Below are positions 17,572 through 26,600 of a DNA stretch of 64,000 bases, one piece after another. Under the pieces are notes generated by a model. It saw only the letters and a list, made by a program, of their open reading frames with translations, had not been told where the DNA came from and ran no database searches. A program made the translations under genes and the position numbers. This stretch comes from an uncultured Bacteroidales bacterium (lineage in GTDB: Bacteria > Bacteroidota > Bacteroidia > Bacteroidales > Paludibacteraceae). The DNA lies in contig CACZCR010000006.1 of the NCBI GenBank assembly GCA_902779705.1, positions 1 through 64,000 on the forward strand. The letters are read 5' to 3'. Numbering within the stretch: position 1 is the first letter of the stretch; every line of letters starts with the position of its first letter.

Positions 17572-19625
17572 ATCAAGTGATTCATCGCTCCGCGATACAG
17601 CTGTTCAAACTGCGGGCTGCATTCAATCGGAAAACCGAACACCACGCTCTTGGGGCTGACTACGCCAAACGGTATCCGCATGTCGCTATACAGGCCCAGT
17701 CGTTCGCCGCCCTTGGTGGGCTCGAGGCTTTCCGGTGCTTCGCAGAACAGGTGGTCTGGATGTGGACTCTGCCACAAGCTGATCTTATGTTTTCCCAGTA
17801 TCTTGTGCGTCGGTTCCAGCTCGCCGCAACGGGTCGCTTTGGGTGCCCTAAAACGGTAGTGCAGCTGTTGTTCGGCCCATTTCTTGTCTTTCTTGCTTGC
17901 CATACCAGAACCCACATAACTGCCGGATAGCAGCACTTTGCCGCCCAGCTTCATATACTGCGTGATGGCTTCTTGCAGGTTCTTGGCGATCACCTCCTTG
18001 CGTGTCTTGCCTGCCACGATATCGATGGCCGTATAGGCGGTACTGATCTCTTGGATAGCAGTCGTATTGGCGCTCATGTACGAATAGCCCATCTTGGCCA
18101 GTATCTTGCCGTGCTGCACGGGATAGTCGTGCGTGTTACCCATCGTCAGGCCCTTGAAGTCGCGGTAGCACATGCCGAAACCGCAGTTGTCGTCGTCCGT
18201 CCAGTCCAGGCTGCGGTCGTAGATCATCTGCTCGCCTATATACGCGCAACTCATTCCTTCTTCTACGCCGTAACTGCCCGGCACGATGCCTGCGTATTGC
18301 TCGCCTTCCATCCAGTCCGGTCCGCCGGTGTAGTTAAACGCGTTCACTATCAGTACCATCGGCGCCTCCTGATGATGTTTCTTGTGGGCCAGATGGGCCG
18401 CCAGCGTCTCAGACGGATAGCTCACACCGCCGTCGTTGCCGGCCACGATATAGTATTCGTAGCGTGTGCCTCTATGCGCCTCGTACGCATAGACCGTCGT
18501 ATCTACCCGGTGCCCGTGCCACTCGCCTTCGTTCTCGCGTATATAGACGATATAGTAGGTTGGCCTTGCTGTTTCTTCCAGCCTGTCTTCCTGCGGCGCC
18601 CAGCGCAACGCTAAGGTGTCCCCTTGTCCGCGTTCTACAGCGCAGTCCACTACCGGTAACGGTTCTACCACCGTTTCTTCGCCGTCTATGCTGTGCACAA
18701 ACCGTAGTATCCCCTTGTAGGCTGCTCGGGCGGCAGCAAAGCGGAACTTCGGATCCAGTCCCAGTTTCATGTCCGGCATGTTCTTGTGGCTCAGCAGCTC
18801 GATCAGCACGGTCGGCACATGCGGCACACGTGCTTCGGCATAGTTAGCATCGCGTGGTCCGCGGCTCACCCATTGGTTGCCGTATAGGGCACGGATATCG
18901 TCGTCTATCTGGTTCTGCACATAGCGTGCCAACTCGCCGTTTATCTTGCGGCTGCGGCCGTCTGGAAACACTTTCTTCTCGTCGTCGCCGGTCGTGTAGT
19001 AGATAGCCAACGAACCGATGATCGCTTTGTTCTCTTTGTCCGACACGCCGTCCGTGTGTAGCGCCAGACAGGCATCGATCGGCACACCCAGCTCGTCGTT
19101 CAGATAGTTCACCCACCTTCCGCGGCTCATCATGTCGGCGCGGTAGTTATTCTCACCGTTATACATGTCGTATATGCTGTCCGGATACCCTGCGTGTTCG
19201 AGCCATTCGCGGGCACATTCTGCCCAGCGTGGTAGGCCGCTTCGGCCGGTCTCGTACGCACCGCCGGCGGCTGTCCATTGGCCTTGGCCGTTCACTATCA
19301 CATAGTCCTCACCTTCCAGACGTGGTCGCGGCTGATAGACGCGTGCTCCGGCGTTCTCAATCATCCGGGCTATCTGTTTGACATATTCGGTGGTATAGAC
19401 ATCTTCTACGGTGGTCCACATCGTCGCGCGTTGCCAGCGCCATAGTTGCTGCTCTTGGTTGTAGTATATACCGTGGCTTGGCCATAGGGCAATGTGCTTG
19501 TCTTTCAGTCCGCACGCCGTATATTCCGGCGCATCAGCCTGCGCCGCAGCTGACAGGGGGATAAGCGCTGTCATCACCATGCCCATCACCCATCTAAATA
19601 TCCTATTTCGTATCTGTATAGACAT
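17562..19625 (-). CDS. Secreted amidase-like/golvesin-domain surface protein ('xanthan lyase' type)
   Basis: The 687-residue protein has a signal peptide ending in AAAQA. The first half resembles an N-acetylmuramoyl-L-alanine amidase fold: KHIALWPSHGIYY, then CLALHTDGVSD and, further on, PTVLIELLSHKNMPDM with a candidate catalytic Glu. An FnIII-like segment (about 350-420) and a golvesin-like C-terminal region follow. Bacteroidota homologues are often labelled xanthan lyase without proof. The ATG at 19625 is chosen because it falls just after the promoter at 19645-19676; the frame is open to 19715, but that start lies upstream of the promoter. It leads the operon. Confidence 0.7.
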   Translation of the reverse strand: MSIQIRNRIFRWVMGMVMTALIPLSAAAQADAPEYTACGLKDKHIALWPSHGIYYNQEQQLWRWQRATMWTTVEDVYTTEYVKQIARMIENAGARVYQPRPRLEGEDYVIVNGQGQWTAAGGAYETGRSGLPRWAECAREWLEHAGYPDSIYDMYNGENNYRADMMSRGRWVNYLNDELGVPIDACLALHTDGVSDKENKAIIGSLAIYYTTGDDEKKVFPDGRSRKINGELARYVQNQIDDDIRALYGNQWVSRGPRDANYAEARVPHVPTVLIELLSHKNMPDMKLGLDPKFRFAAARAAYKGILRFVHSIDGEETVVEPLPVVDCAVERGQGDTLALRWAPQEDRLEETARPTYYIVYIRENEGEWHGHRVDTTVYAYEAHRGTRYEYYIVAGNDGGVSYPSETLAAHLAHKKHHQEAPMVLIVNAFNYTGGPDWMEGEQYAGIVPGSYGVEEGMSCAYIGEQMIYDRSLDWTDDDNCGFGMCYRDFKGLTMGNTHDYPVQHGKILAKMGYSYMSANTTAIQEISTAYTAIDIVAGKTRKEVIAKNLQEAITQYMKLGGKVLLSGSYVGSGMASKKDKKWAEQQLHYRFRAPKATRCGELEPTHKILGKHKISLWQSPHPDHLFCEAPESLEPTKGGERLGLYSDMRIPFGVVSPKSVVFGFPIECSPQFEQLYRGAMNHLIKE

Positions 19626-19644
19626 TTCTTCCCAAATTAGCATG

Positions 19645-19676
19645 CAAATATACGACAAAAATTGCACATACGCAAA
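19645..19676 (-). promoter_or_regulatory. Promoter of the amidase-rlmD-protease operon
   Basis: Minus strand: TTTG at 19676-19673 and TATATTTG at 19652-19645, 20 bp apart, with the extended form TTTGCGTATGTG. It is about 20 bp before the chosen amidase start. Confidence 0.7.
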
Positions 19677-19677
19677 T

Positions 19678-19812
19678 TTAAGTGCATTTTTTCGCCGAAA
19701 ATGAGTTAAACTCATTATAAAAAAGAGTTGAGGGGGCCTTATGCTTGCATAAAAGGCACTCTCGGCGCTTTGTTATATAAGGCGTAGTCCTTTGGCGAAA
19801 AAATGCACTTAA
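19678..19812. repeat. 19-bp perfect inverted repeat flanking 97 bp
   Basis: TTAAGTGCATTTTTTCGCC (19678-19696) recurs as its exact reverse complement at 19794-19812. The enclosed DNA holds two smaller hairpins (ATGAGTTAAACTCAT at about 19701-19715, and CCTTATGC/GCATAAAAGG at about 19737-19756). No Bacteroidota promoter match is seen inside. It could be a non-autonomous mobile element, an invertible segment or a transcribed hairpin. Confidence 0.7.
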
Positions 19813-19940
19813 GGGCGTATGGTCTACAGGACGCGGACCACCATTCGAGGTGGGACGGCTATGCCGTGACGGTGTCCTCGAAGTACAACAAATATTTCCT
19901 CATGGAGCATATAGGCTGAAAAATGCGAACGTACTTTCGG

Positions 19941-19974
19941 AGGGACCCACCCTAAATTTATTTAGGGAAGGGGC
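19941..19974. repeat. REP-like palindrome, copy A
   Basis: Layout GGGACCC, then CCTAAA-TTTATTTAGG, then GGGG. Copies B (47749-47780) and C (62901-62935) have the same plan. Confidence 0.55.
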
Positions 19975-20262
19975 GTGCCGAATATACTGCTTTTTTTTGA
20001 CGCTGAATATGCTGAACAGCCGAAAAAAAATGTCGGTAATGTTACAGAAAATGTTACAGAAAATGTTACAGAAAAATTATCTGTTAGACAGCAAAAAATC
20101 ATTAAGTTAGTTTCTCAGTATCCATTTGTGACCACTACTCTTATGGCTCAGAAACTAAAAGTGTCGCTGATGACTGTTCGCCGTGATATAGAAAAGATGT
20201 CTCATCTTATTCGTCACGTAGGTCCGGACAAAGGTGGCCACTGGGAAATCATAAAAGAGTAA
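19975..20262 (+). CDS. Winged-helix DNA-binding protein, possibly a gene remnant
   Basis: The 95-residue frame begins with GTG. Three VTEN units are followed by a winged helix-turn-helix: LSVRQQKIIKLVSQYPFVTT, then LMAQKLKVSLMTVRRDIEKM, and a wing GPDKGGHWEII. This matches the C-terminal HTH of AlbA_2/Schlafen-type AAA_4 regulators, whose larger ATP-binding half is missing here. It may therefore be the surviving end of a deleted gene, or a short regulator. In-frame stops lie just upstream (TAG at about 19966), so no longer protein is possible. It sits at the edge of the AT-rich cassette. Confidence 0.5.
   Translation: MPNILLFFDAEYAEQPKKNVGNVTENVTENVTEKLSVRQQKIIKLVSQYPFVTTTLMAQKLKVSLMTVRRDIEKMSHLIRHVGPDKGGHWEIIKE
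20041..20076. repeat. 12-bp tandem repeat (GTTACAGAAAAT x3)
   Basis: Three tandem 12-bp units encode VTEN-VTEN-VTEK at the N-side of the winged-helix frame. Confidence 0.85.
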
Positions 20263-20408
20263 CTATCGGATGTTTATCGGAGGTATATCGGACTCTCGTC
20301 GGATGTTTATCGAGTTGTCAATTTGTATTTTTTTCTGAATCATTTTTGTTCTTTTTGGAGTGCCTAAACCAATAAAAAGCCTCAATCTCGGCAAAAATTG
20401 CAAAAATA

Positions 20409-20440
20409 TTTGCATGTATGCATTTTTTTTCGTATCTTTG
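20409..20440 (+). promoter_or_regulatory. Promoter upstream of the SIR2-like cassette
   Basis: TTTG at 20409-20412 and TATCTTTG at 20433-20440, 20 bp apart, extended as TTTGCATGTATG. It is about 585 bp before the SIR2-like gene and the only clear plus-strand promoter between 19813 and 21026. Confidence 0.7.
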
Positions 20441-20530
20441 CGCTCAAATTGGTGAAAGTGTTCACCTATGGCTATGAATACGCGTAGCTATTATTATACA
20501 TAAGGAATAATACTGTAAAACACAAATATC

Positions 20531-20611
20531 ATGAAAGATTTTTCTAACGTTAATCGTGCCGTTGTGGCTACGAGGATTTTTGGCTTATCTGGTAATGATA
20601 GGCGGCAATGA
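20531..20611 (+). CDS. Possible 26-residue leader peptide
   Basis: ATG to TGA gives MKDFSNVNRAVVATRIFGLS and a short charged end. It starts about 85 bp after the promoter and looks like a bacterial N-terminus, but has no relatives I know. It could be a leader peptide, the stump of a degraded gene, or chance. Confidence 0.3.
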   Translation: MKDFSNVNRAVVATRIFGLSGNDRRQ

Positions 20612-20785
20612 AGATTGCTGCCGGCTTTGGTGTGTGGAGAAGAGGACGAATGTATGGCTATAGTCTAGGATTAGTCTGATGGGATATAGTAGCGCATAGG
20701 TGGCAAGGGTTAGCGGTTAGCGATTAGCGGAAGCAGAAGTGATCTAAGAAATGATGAAAAAAATGCACTGGCGAAGTTGGCGATA

Positions 20786-20801
20786 TTGGCGATATCGCCA
20801 A
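20786..20801. promoter_or_regulatory. 16-bp perfect palindrome, candidate operator
   Basis: TTGGCGATATCGCCAA is its own reverse complement, preceded by an extra half unit (TTGGCGATA at 20777-20785) and followed by a further half site (GATCGCC at 20811-20817). The arrangement suits binding of a dimeric repressor. It lies between the promoter and the SIR2-like gene. Confidence 0.45.
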
Positions 20802-21025
20802 GAACGTCAAGATCGCCATGCAAAAAATGCATGAGAAAAGTGAGAATTTGAATGGTAAATTTTAGCCACAGGGATACGAATTTTCTCAAAATTCTCAAAT
20901 TTCTCAAAGCAAATTTTTATAGATCCAAAAATAATCGATGATAGGTAATAACCAGGTAATGCATAGGTGTTGACCAGGTAATGATAAGGTAAAAAATAAT
21001 AACAGAGAAACACAAAGATAGAAAA

Positions 21026-22342
21026 ATGGCAGAAGAGGCAAAACGCATATCGGCTGTGTTAGGAGCGGGAGTCAACTTAGATTTCCAGTTAGCCAACAAA
21101 CCATCTACCTCTTATATTACAGAGAAGGTGGTTAACGAATCGTATCCTGTCATTAATTATCCGGATATAAACAATAAAGAAAATAGTTCATTAGTAAAAG
21201 ATATATATAATACGATTTGTAAACGTTATACTTCGGGAGAAATAGATCCAAACACTTCATATGGCATTATTCATTTCGAGATAATATTTCATGTTTTAGA
21301 GGAACTCTATTCGTATGATAAATACTGGCGCGTTAATAGATATCATTCACAGAAAGATATACCTCCGTTTGCATATTTGACACATTGCGATTTGAAATAC
21401 AATAGTAATCATATTTGGCAAGTGATGGAGCAATTTATTAAAGTAATTATGTCTATCGTAAATGAATATGATTGTGAGTATACAAAGAACAAGGATGGAA
21501 TAGAGACTTGGTATAAGAGGTTTTGGGAGCGGACTCCTTTAAAAATGGATGTGTTTACATTTAATTATGACACAACAATAGAGCAAAGTCTTCCTGAATA
21601 TGAAGATGGTTTTGAGGCAATTGATAATTATCAGTTTAAGCAGATGAATCCATTCGCATTACTCAATAGCCCAAAGCACACTATTAATCACTTGCATGGT
21701 AGTATTATGTACGGAGAGGACGATTTTTCATTAGAGGAGAAAAACAAAAGGAACATATACGACTATAATACACATGATTGGTATCAATGGAAAAATTTTG
21801 CTTTGGCTCAACAACATAGATTTAGATCAAGTGATCAACAGAATCAAGCAGGAGAAACTATATTTAAAAGCCCAATCATAACTGGCCTACATAAAACAGA
21901 CAAGATTGTTAATTTACCCTTTGATATCTACAGATATAATTTTAACTATAGGTTAATGACAAATAATGCTATATTAATTGCGGGGTATTCATTTGGAGAC
22001 CTATACGTGAATTATGAGTTGGAACGAATGCAATTATATCATGGTGACAATTGGCGAGTAGTATTAATTGATTGTTGGGGTAAAACTTCTTATAAATCTA
22101 GAAAAGCTGAAATCTTAGCTTTGGATAATTACTTAGCAGACTTGCCTTATAAAAATCATCAACTATTTGAGTTCCTTTGTAAAGTGATGGAAGAAGGGGA
22201 TATTAATCATTATAAATATTCAAGGAGATGGAAACACTCACAACCTAATGTGTCAGATAATGGTAGACTGATGTTGTTCATTGGAGGTACGAAGAAGGCT
22301 TTTAGACACAAGAAAGAGATATATAGTTTTTTGCAATCATGA
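21026..22342 (+). CDS. SIR2-like NAD-binding/NADase-type protein
   Basis: The 438-residue protein has the layout of SIR2_2-type proteins: a Rossmann start ISAVLGAGVNLDF (8-20), FTFNYD (178-182 region, with Asn180), HLHG (222-225) and IAGYSFGD (318-325). In defence systems such domains deplete NAD+ to abort phage infection; others deacylate proteins. No transmembrane segment is seen. The last 25 residues carry LMLFIGGTKK, which resembles the repeated motif of the next protein. Base composition is much more AT-rich than in the housekeeping neighbours. The next gene starts 21 bp downstream, so the two are probably one transcript. Confidence 0.75.
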   Translation: MAEEAKRISAVLGAGVNLDFQLANKPSTSYITEKVVNESYPVINYPDINNKENSSLVKDIYNTICKRYTSGEIDPNTSYGIIHFEIIFHVLEELYSYDKYWRVNRYHSQKDIPPFAYLTHCDLKYNSNHIWQVMEQFIKVIMSIVNEYDCEYTKNKDGIETWYKRFWERTPLKMDVFTFNYDTTIEQSLPEYEDGFEAIDNYQFKQMNPFALLNSPKHTINHLHGSIMYGEDDFSLEEKNKRNIYDYNTHDWYQWKNFALAQQHRFRSSDQQNQAGETIFKSPIITGLHKTDKIVNLPFDIYRYNFNYRLMTNNAILIAGYSFGDLYVNYELERMQLYHGDNWRVVLIDCWGKTSYKSRKAEILALDNYLADLPYKNHQLFEFLCKVMEEGDINHYKYSRRWKHSQPNVSDNGRLMLFIGGTKKAFRHKKEIYSFLQS

Positions 22343-22363
22343 TAACAACAAATCTGTATCATA

Positions 22364-22879
22364 ATGAAAGATGTAATATTATATGAGCAGCAGTTACGCG
22401 ATGGAATAGGTCGTGTTTGCGGTAAGGTTGCAATATTGTGGGGCGGAACGAAGTCTGACGAGCCTAAGAGTTACATGGAGTTGGCTTGTGATGATTATGT
22501 TAAACACGCTGATTGTAATAAATATATAGACCATCGTTTATCTTTCCCTTGGTTAATAGTTGTTATAAAAGGGTTATCGGAGGTGAATTTTGAACGCTAT
22601 ACTATTGACGAGTATCCTAATGCAAAGGTGTATATATCAAGACATCCTTTATTAGATAAGGATAAGGTAGAAACAATAGGAGAGATGGCAATATTGGTAG
22701 GTGGTGTTGGAACAAATAAGCCAAATGAAATTGTAAATTCTGCTGTGAAGAAATATATTTCAGGAGGGGTAAAGTATAATGAACTTATAGATAAAAACTT
22801 AGACAATCCATGGGTCAGGGTAATTATTACCAATATAGATCAAATACCATTCAAGAACTATACGACTCAACAATTATGA
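22364..22879 (+). CDS. Protein of two copies of an unrecognised ~60-residue domain
   Basis: The 171-residue protein is an internal duplication. Copy 1 (about 20-80) runs from KVAILWGGT through KYIDHRLSFPWLIVVIKGL to ERYTI. Copy 2 (about 107-167) runs from EMAILVGGV through ELIDKNLDNPWVRVIITNI to KNYTT. Shared features are AIL-x-GG, a central helix with a conserved ID pair, and a PW-x-x-V-x-I core strand. I do not recognise the family. It is probably soluble. The stop codon is 10 bp before the next ATG. In this cassette it could be a sensor or adaptor, but that is inference from position only. Confidence 0.65.
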   Translation: MKDVILYEQQLRDGIGRVCGKVAILWGGTKSDEPKSYMELACDDYVKHADCNKYIDHRLSFPWLIVVIKGLSEVNFERYTIDEYPNAKVYISRHPLLDKDKVETIGEMAILVGGVGTNKPNEIVNSAVKKYISGGVKYNELIDKNLDNPWVRVIITNIDQIPFKNYTTQQL

Positions 22880-22889
22880 ATTGATAGTT

Positions 22890-23615
22890 ATGAATATAGC
22901 ACAAGATTTTAATGACATAGAATTATGTAAGTTAACAAGGGCTATCCATAATTGGTTAACTTATAACAGTATTGTTTCAAGAGCAGAACTTTTGGCGGAA
23001 TCATCTATTCGTTACCCCTTATGTGAATATATAGAAAGACAGATGGGGTTGAAATGCGAATTAGAGTTTGATCATGAATTATTTGTTCAAAAGTCAATCG
23101 ATTTCTATTGGGAAAATGAACAAGGAGAAGATAAAGAGATAAATTATTTAGAGCTTAAGTTTGTGAGGAAAGATACTACCAGCAGAAAAGAAACGCGACG
23201 TGTGTTTGATGACCTATATCGTCTGTCCTACCTGCAAAAGGATAATGCCAAATGCTATTTTATAATGTGCGGAGATACGCAATTGTTTTTACAGCAGTTC
23301 AAAGAGTCAAAGGCATTGAGACCTAAAAGAGGGAGACCTCGCAAGAATCCTATTTCACAAAACGGAGAGGATAATCTGCAGTTAGAGAATCACGTGTTCC
23401 AAGACTGGTTTTCTTTTAAAGAAGCAGATGCGGAGAAAACTATTAAACAAGAAGAGAAAAAATATGACGATGTCTATAATAATTTTAAAAAGCATTATAA
23501 ATTAATAAAATCAGATCCAGATTTTCAATGGAGGAAATCATTTAAAACCCGTCTTGTAGAGTACGTGGACAATAAAAATCAATCTATTGGTTTATGGGAA
23601 GTATATAATGTATAA
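22890..23615 (+). CDS. PD-(D/E)XK-like nuclease candidate with AT-hook
   Basis: The 241-residue protein has Glu37 (in AESSIRYPL), Asp71 (in KSIDFYW) and E88-L-K90 (in NYLELKFV). This spacing is typical of the PD-(D/E)XK nuclease core (D...ExK). Residues 146-153 (KRGRPRKN) form a textbook AT-hook, which binds the minor groove of AT-rich DNA. The C-terminal part is Lys-rich and helical. The ATG at 22890 is preferred over a TTG at 22881. No similarity to a named restriction enzyme is recognised. It is the last gene of the AT-rich cassette. Confidence 0.6.
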   Translation: MNIAQDFNDIELCKLTRAIHNWLTYNSIVSRAELLAESSIRYPLCEYIERQMGLKCELEFDHELFVQKSIDFYWENEQGEDKEINYLELKFVRKDTTSRKETRRVFDDLYRLSYLQKDNAKCYFIMCGDTQLFLQQFKESKALRPKRGRPRKNPISQNGEDNLQLENHVFQDWFSFKEADAEKTIKQEEKKYDDVYNNFKKHYKLIKSDPDFQWRKSFKTRLVEYVDNKNQSIGLWEVYNV

Positions 23616-23675
23616 CCTCCCCAGTATTAAGATAGTAATATAATATAGAATAACATTAAAATATCATAATACATC

Positions 23676-26600
23676 ATGAAAAACTTTTTACAAGTTAATC
23701 CGTTATTTTGGACGGTAGGTAGTCCAAATCAGACTGACGAGACACAAACGAGAGAGAATCGGGTCGGACTTATGTCCTATCTTCGTCGGACTCTAATGCT
23801 TCTTTTTGCTGTACTCGTGATGAGTATCGCCAATAGCGGTATGGCGTGGGGAGCGGATTTTGATGCTGCTACAATGGCGACAACATCGGGATCAACACCT
23901 TCAGATCATATTGTTGTAAAGTCTGCCTATTCTGCAACCGGTTCAGGAAATGTTTGCAACACGAGTCAAACTGTGATTAGTATTGGTAGTTCAGCAAATG
24001 CGAACTGGGATACTAATTTTATAGAAGTGAAGGCTGACGGTGCAGGTTATACGATTGACTCCCCCATCTCTATCACTGCCTCTGCAAATAAAAAAGATGG
24101 CTCGACTAATAGTATTGTTGCAGTATTTTGGACAGGTGATGCAGGTGCTTCTTTTGCCTCAATGACGACATTTGTGATTCCCAATAAAAATGTGACAGGA
24201 GATGCTTGTGGTCCTGTAGATGTAGCTGTACCATCAGGAACAAAAACAATTCGTATATATCGGCAAATCAAGTATTCTGGTACATCATTCGATTCACAAG
24301 GTAGTGCGGTTGGATTTGGTAGTGGAGTTTATGTGAAAAATATCTCGGCAACGGCATCTGGTGGTGCTTCTTCCACTAAATATACGCTCTCTTATGATGC
24401 GAATGGTAAAGACGGCGGTGGAGAGGCACCGACTGATGCAAGTAGTCCTTATGCTTCCGGTTCGAATGTGACTGTATTGGGAAATACCAACTCGATGACC
24501 AAAACGGGTTATTCTTTCGGAGGATGGAATACTGCCGCTAATGGTTCCGGTACTTCATATGCGGCAGGGGGAACGATTAGTAGTATAGCAGCGAATACCA
24601 CTCTCTATGCCAAATGGACTCAAGATATCACATTAGATCGGGAAGGAGCATCTACAGGTTCGACGAGTGTAACGGCGACCTATAATTGTGCTACGTTACC
24701 TTCGATTACAAATCCTACAAAAGAAGGATATGCATTCAAAGGGTGGTACACCGGTGATGATGGTACTGGCACTTTGGTGATCAATACCTCGGGAGAGTTA
24801 CAAGCGAATGTTTCCGGCTATACGGGAGCCGGAGGGATTTGGACCAGTTCTTCAGCTCAGACATTATATGCTAAATGGGAGCAGTTTGCGCTTCCCGCAA
24901 CATTGGATAAAAGCAATGTGTCAGCAGTAAGCGATGATACTTATTGGAGTACAGATAATACTTATTATGACTATGGTTCGGAAGATGCCGCTAATACAAG
25001 TCGCTATCAGGATTGGGTAGTATATGTGATGCCATGCACATATGAGGTATCAGTTGTGATGAATTATTCCGGCGGAGTAACAGGAACTCAATGGGGACTT
25101 CAACTTTTAGATGCAGAAGAAACAGTCGTTGCCTCCTATAATTCAATTCAATTGTGGTCAACCACAAGCACAACCTATGCAGCCAAATGGGATTTAAGCG
25201 ATGTAGCTGAAGGAACATACACACTGCGCGTAAAAAATATATTCGATCACGCACGGCCGAAACTCAAGAGTCTAACTTTGAGTGCAACCACCTATACCGT
25301 GACTTACGATGCTGAAGGTGGTAGTTGTGGCAAGGCAAGTGAAAAGATTTGTGGTGGTGAGAGTGTAACTTTACCGGAACCGACGAGAAGTGGGTATTCA
25401 TTTGATGGTTGGTATAACTCGTCTGATGTAAAAATAGGTGATGCAGATGATTCATATGAACCGTCGGATGATATCACTCTCTACGCAAAGTGGACATTCA
25501 TATGTTCCGAACCGACTTCATTGACAAATGGAATGGTAACAATGACATCGCAAGCGGTATCCTGGACAGCAGGGGATAGTGAGACAGAATGGGATGTATA
25601 TTATAGCACATCTTCAGGGACACCTGCGGCAGATCAGACTCCGACATATTCTCCAACATCAGCATCATATACATTTACCGGTTTGACCAAAGGCACAACC
25701 TACTATTGGTGGGTACGTGCTAAATGTAGTGAGACAAGCAAGAGTGATTGGGTTGCAGGAACATCATTTACCACAAACTATTGTGATGTATTTTCCTTCC
25801 ACAACGGAACGGATGAGTCAAGTGACTGGACGATAGATTGCTTTGAGAAAGTGGGAGATACACATGAATGGCAAATTACAAATTTTGTAATACCAGACAA
25901 ACCAAATTACTATGTGGGAAAATATGGCTACTTCTATGATAAGGATTTAAATAATGAAGAAGCCAAATCCTACATGGGTTCCTGGGAGTATATGTACTTT
26001 GCCGGATCTCAAGGAGACGGTGCAGGTACTCGCCCCAGAACAGGTGAAGCAGAGGGTGCAGTAGGAACGGTCCGTATTTATGACAACTCAACTTGGGATA
26101 ACCTTCAAGTAGCATTTATACCAAATGGTTTCAAACTGAAAATTGGAAGCACTGAATATCCGTTTGCTTTTGAATCCGGTCAGGAGTACCGCTCCGGAAT
26201 AGTGGAATATGGAAGTTCCAATGCTCGTGATAATGTGAGTGTCGGAATTGTAGATGCAAGTGGAGACTATGTGGCTACGGCAAACTCTCAAGGAATGCAA
26301 CACATCTTCCTAAATACAGGAGGTAGTAGTTTGTGGAGTACAGGAGGCGTAACGAATTTTGGTATTTATGATGTAACCAATAGTAGCTGGGCATGCTTGA
26401 TGACTCTTGTGCCGGGAGAAAGTTACTTATACGAAGGATGGGTGCCTTCGAATTGTACTACATTGAGTATTCATCGCTTAGCAAGTAGTAGTCTGAAATG
26501 GAAGGCTAAGGATGGCGATGCTACGAATACAAACGTTTATAATTCAACGAATGATTTAGTTTTACAGTCAGAAAAGAATTTGTGGACTGTCACAGGCTGG

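Larger units (their letters stand above)
19626..19974. other. Gene-free stretch between the amidase operon and the accessory island
   Basis: It holds the minus-strand promoter, the 19-bp inverted repeat and a REP-like palindrome (each listed). Two open frames cross it but have no recognisable product or start signal. Confidence 0.6.
20263..21025. other. Long leader region upstream of the SIR2-like cassette
   Basis: Apart from the promoter, small frame and palindrome listed separately, the region holds a 14-bp direct repeat TCGGATGTTTATCG (20266-20279, 20299-20312), a hairpin GGTGAA-AGTG-TTCACC (20451-20466), repeated TTAGCG words (20709-20730), and ACCAGGTAATG twice (about 20950 and 20974). 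No other gene is visible. The composition is markedly AT-rich. Confidence 0.6.

Noticed and set aside
19678..19812. Phase-variable invertible promoter
   Set aside because: The inverted repeats fit, but the enclosed 97 bp have no Bacteroidota promoter on either strand; kept only as an inverted-repeat element.
20041..20076. CRISPR array or microsatellite of interest
   Set aside because: Only three 12-bp units without spacers; it encodes VTEN repeats typical of AlbA_2-type proteins.
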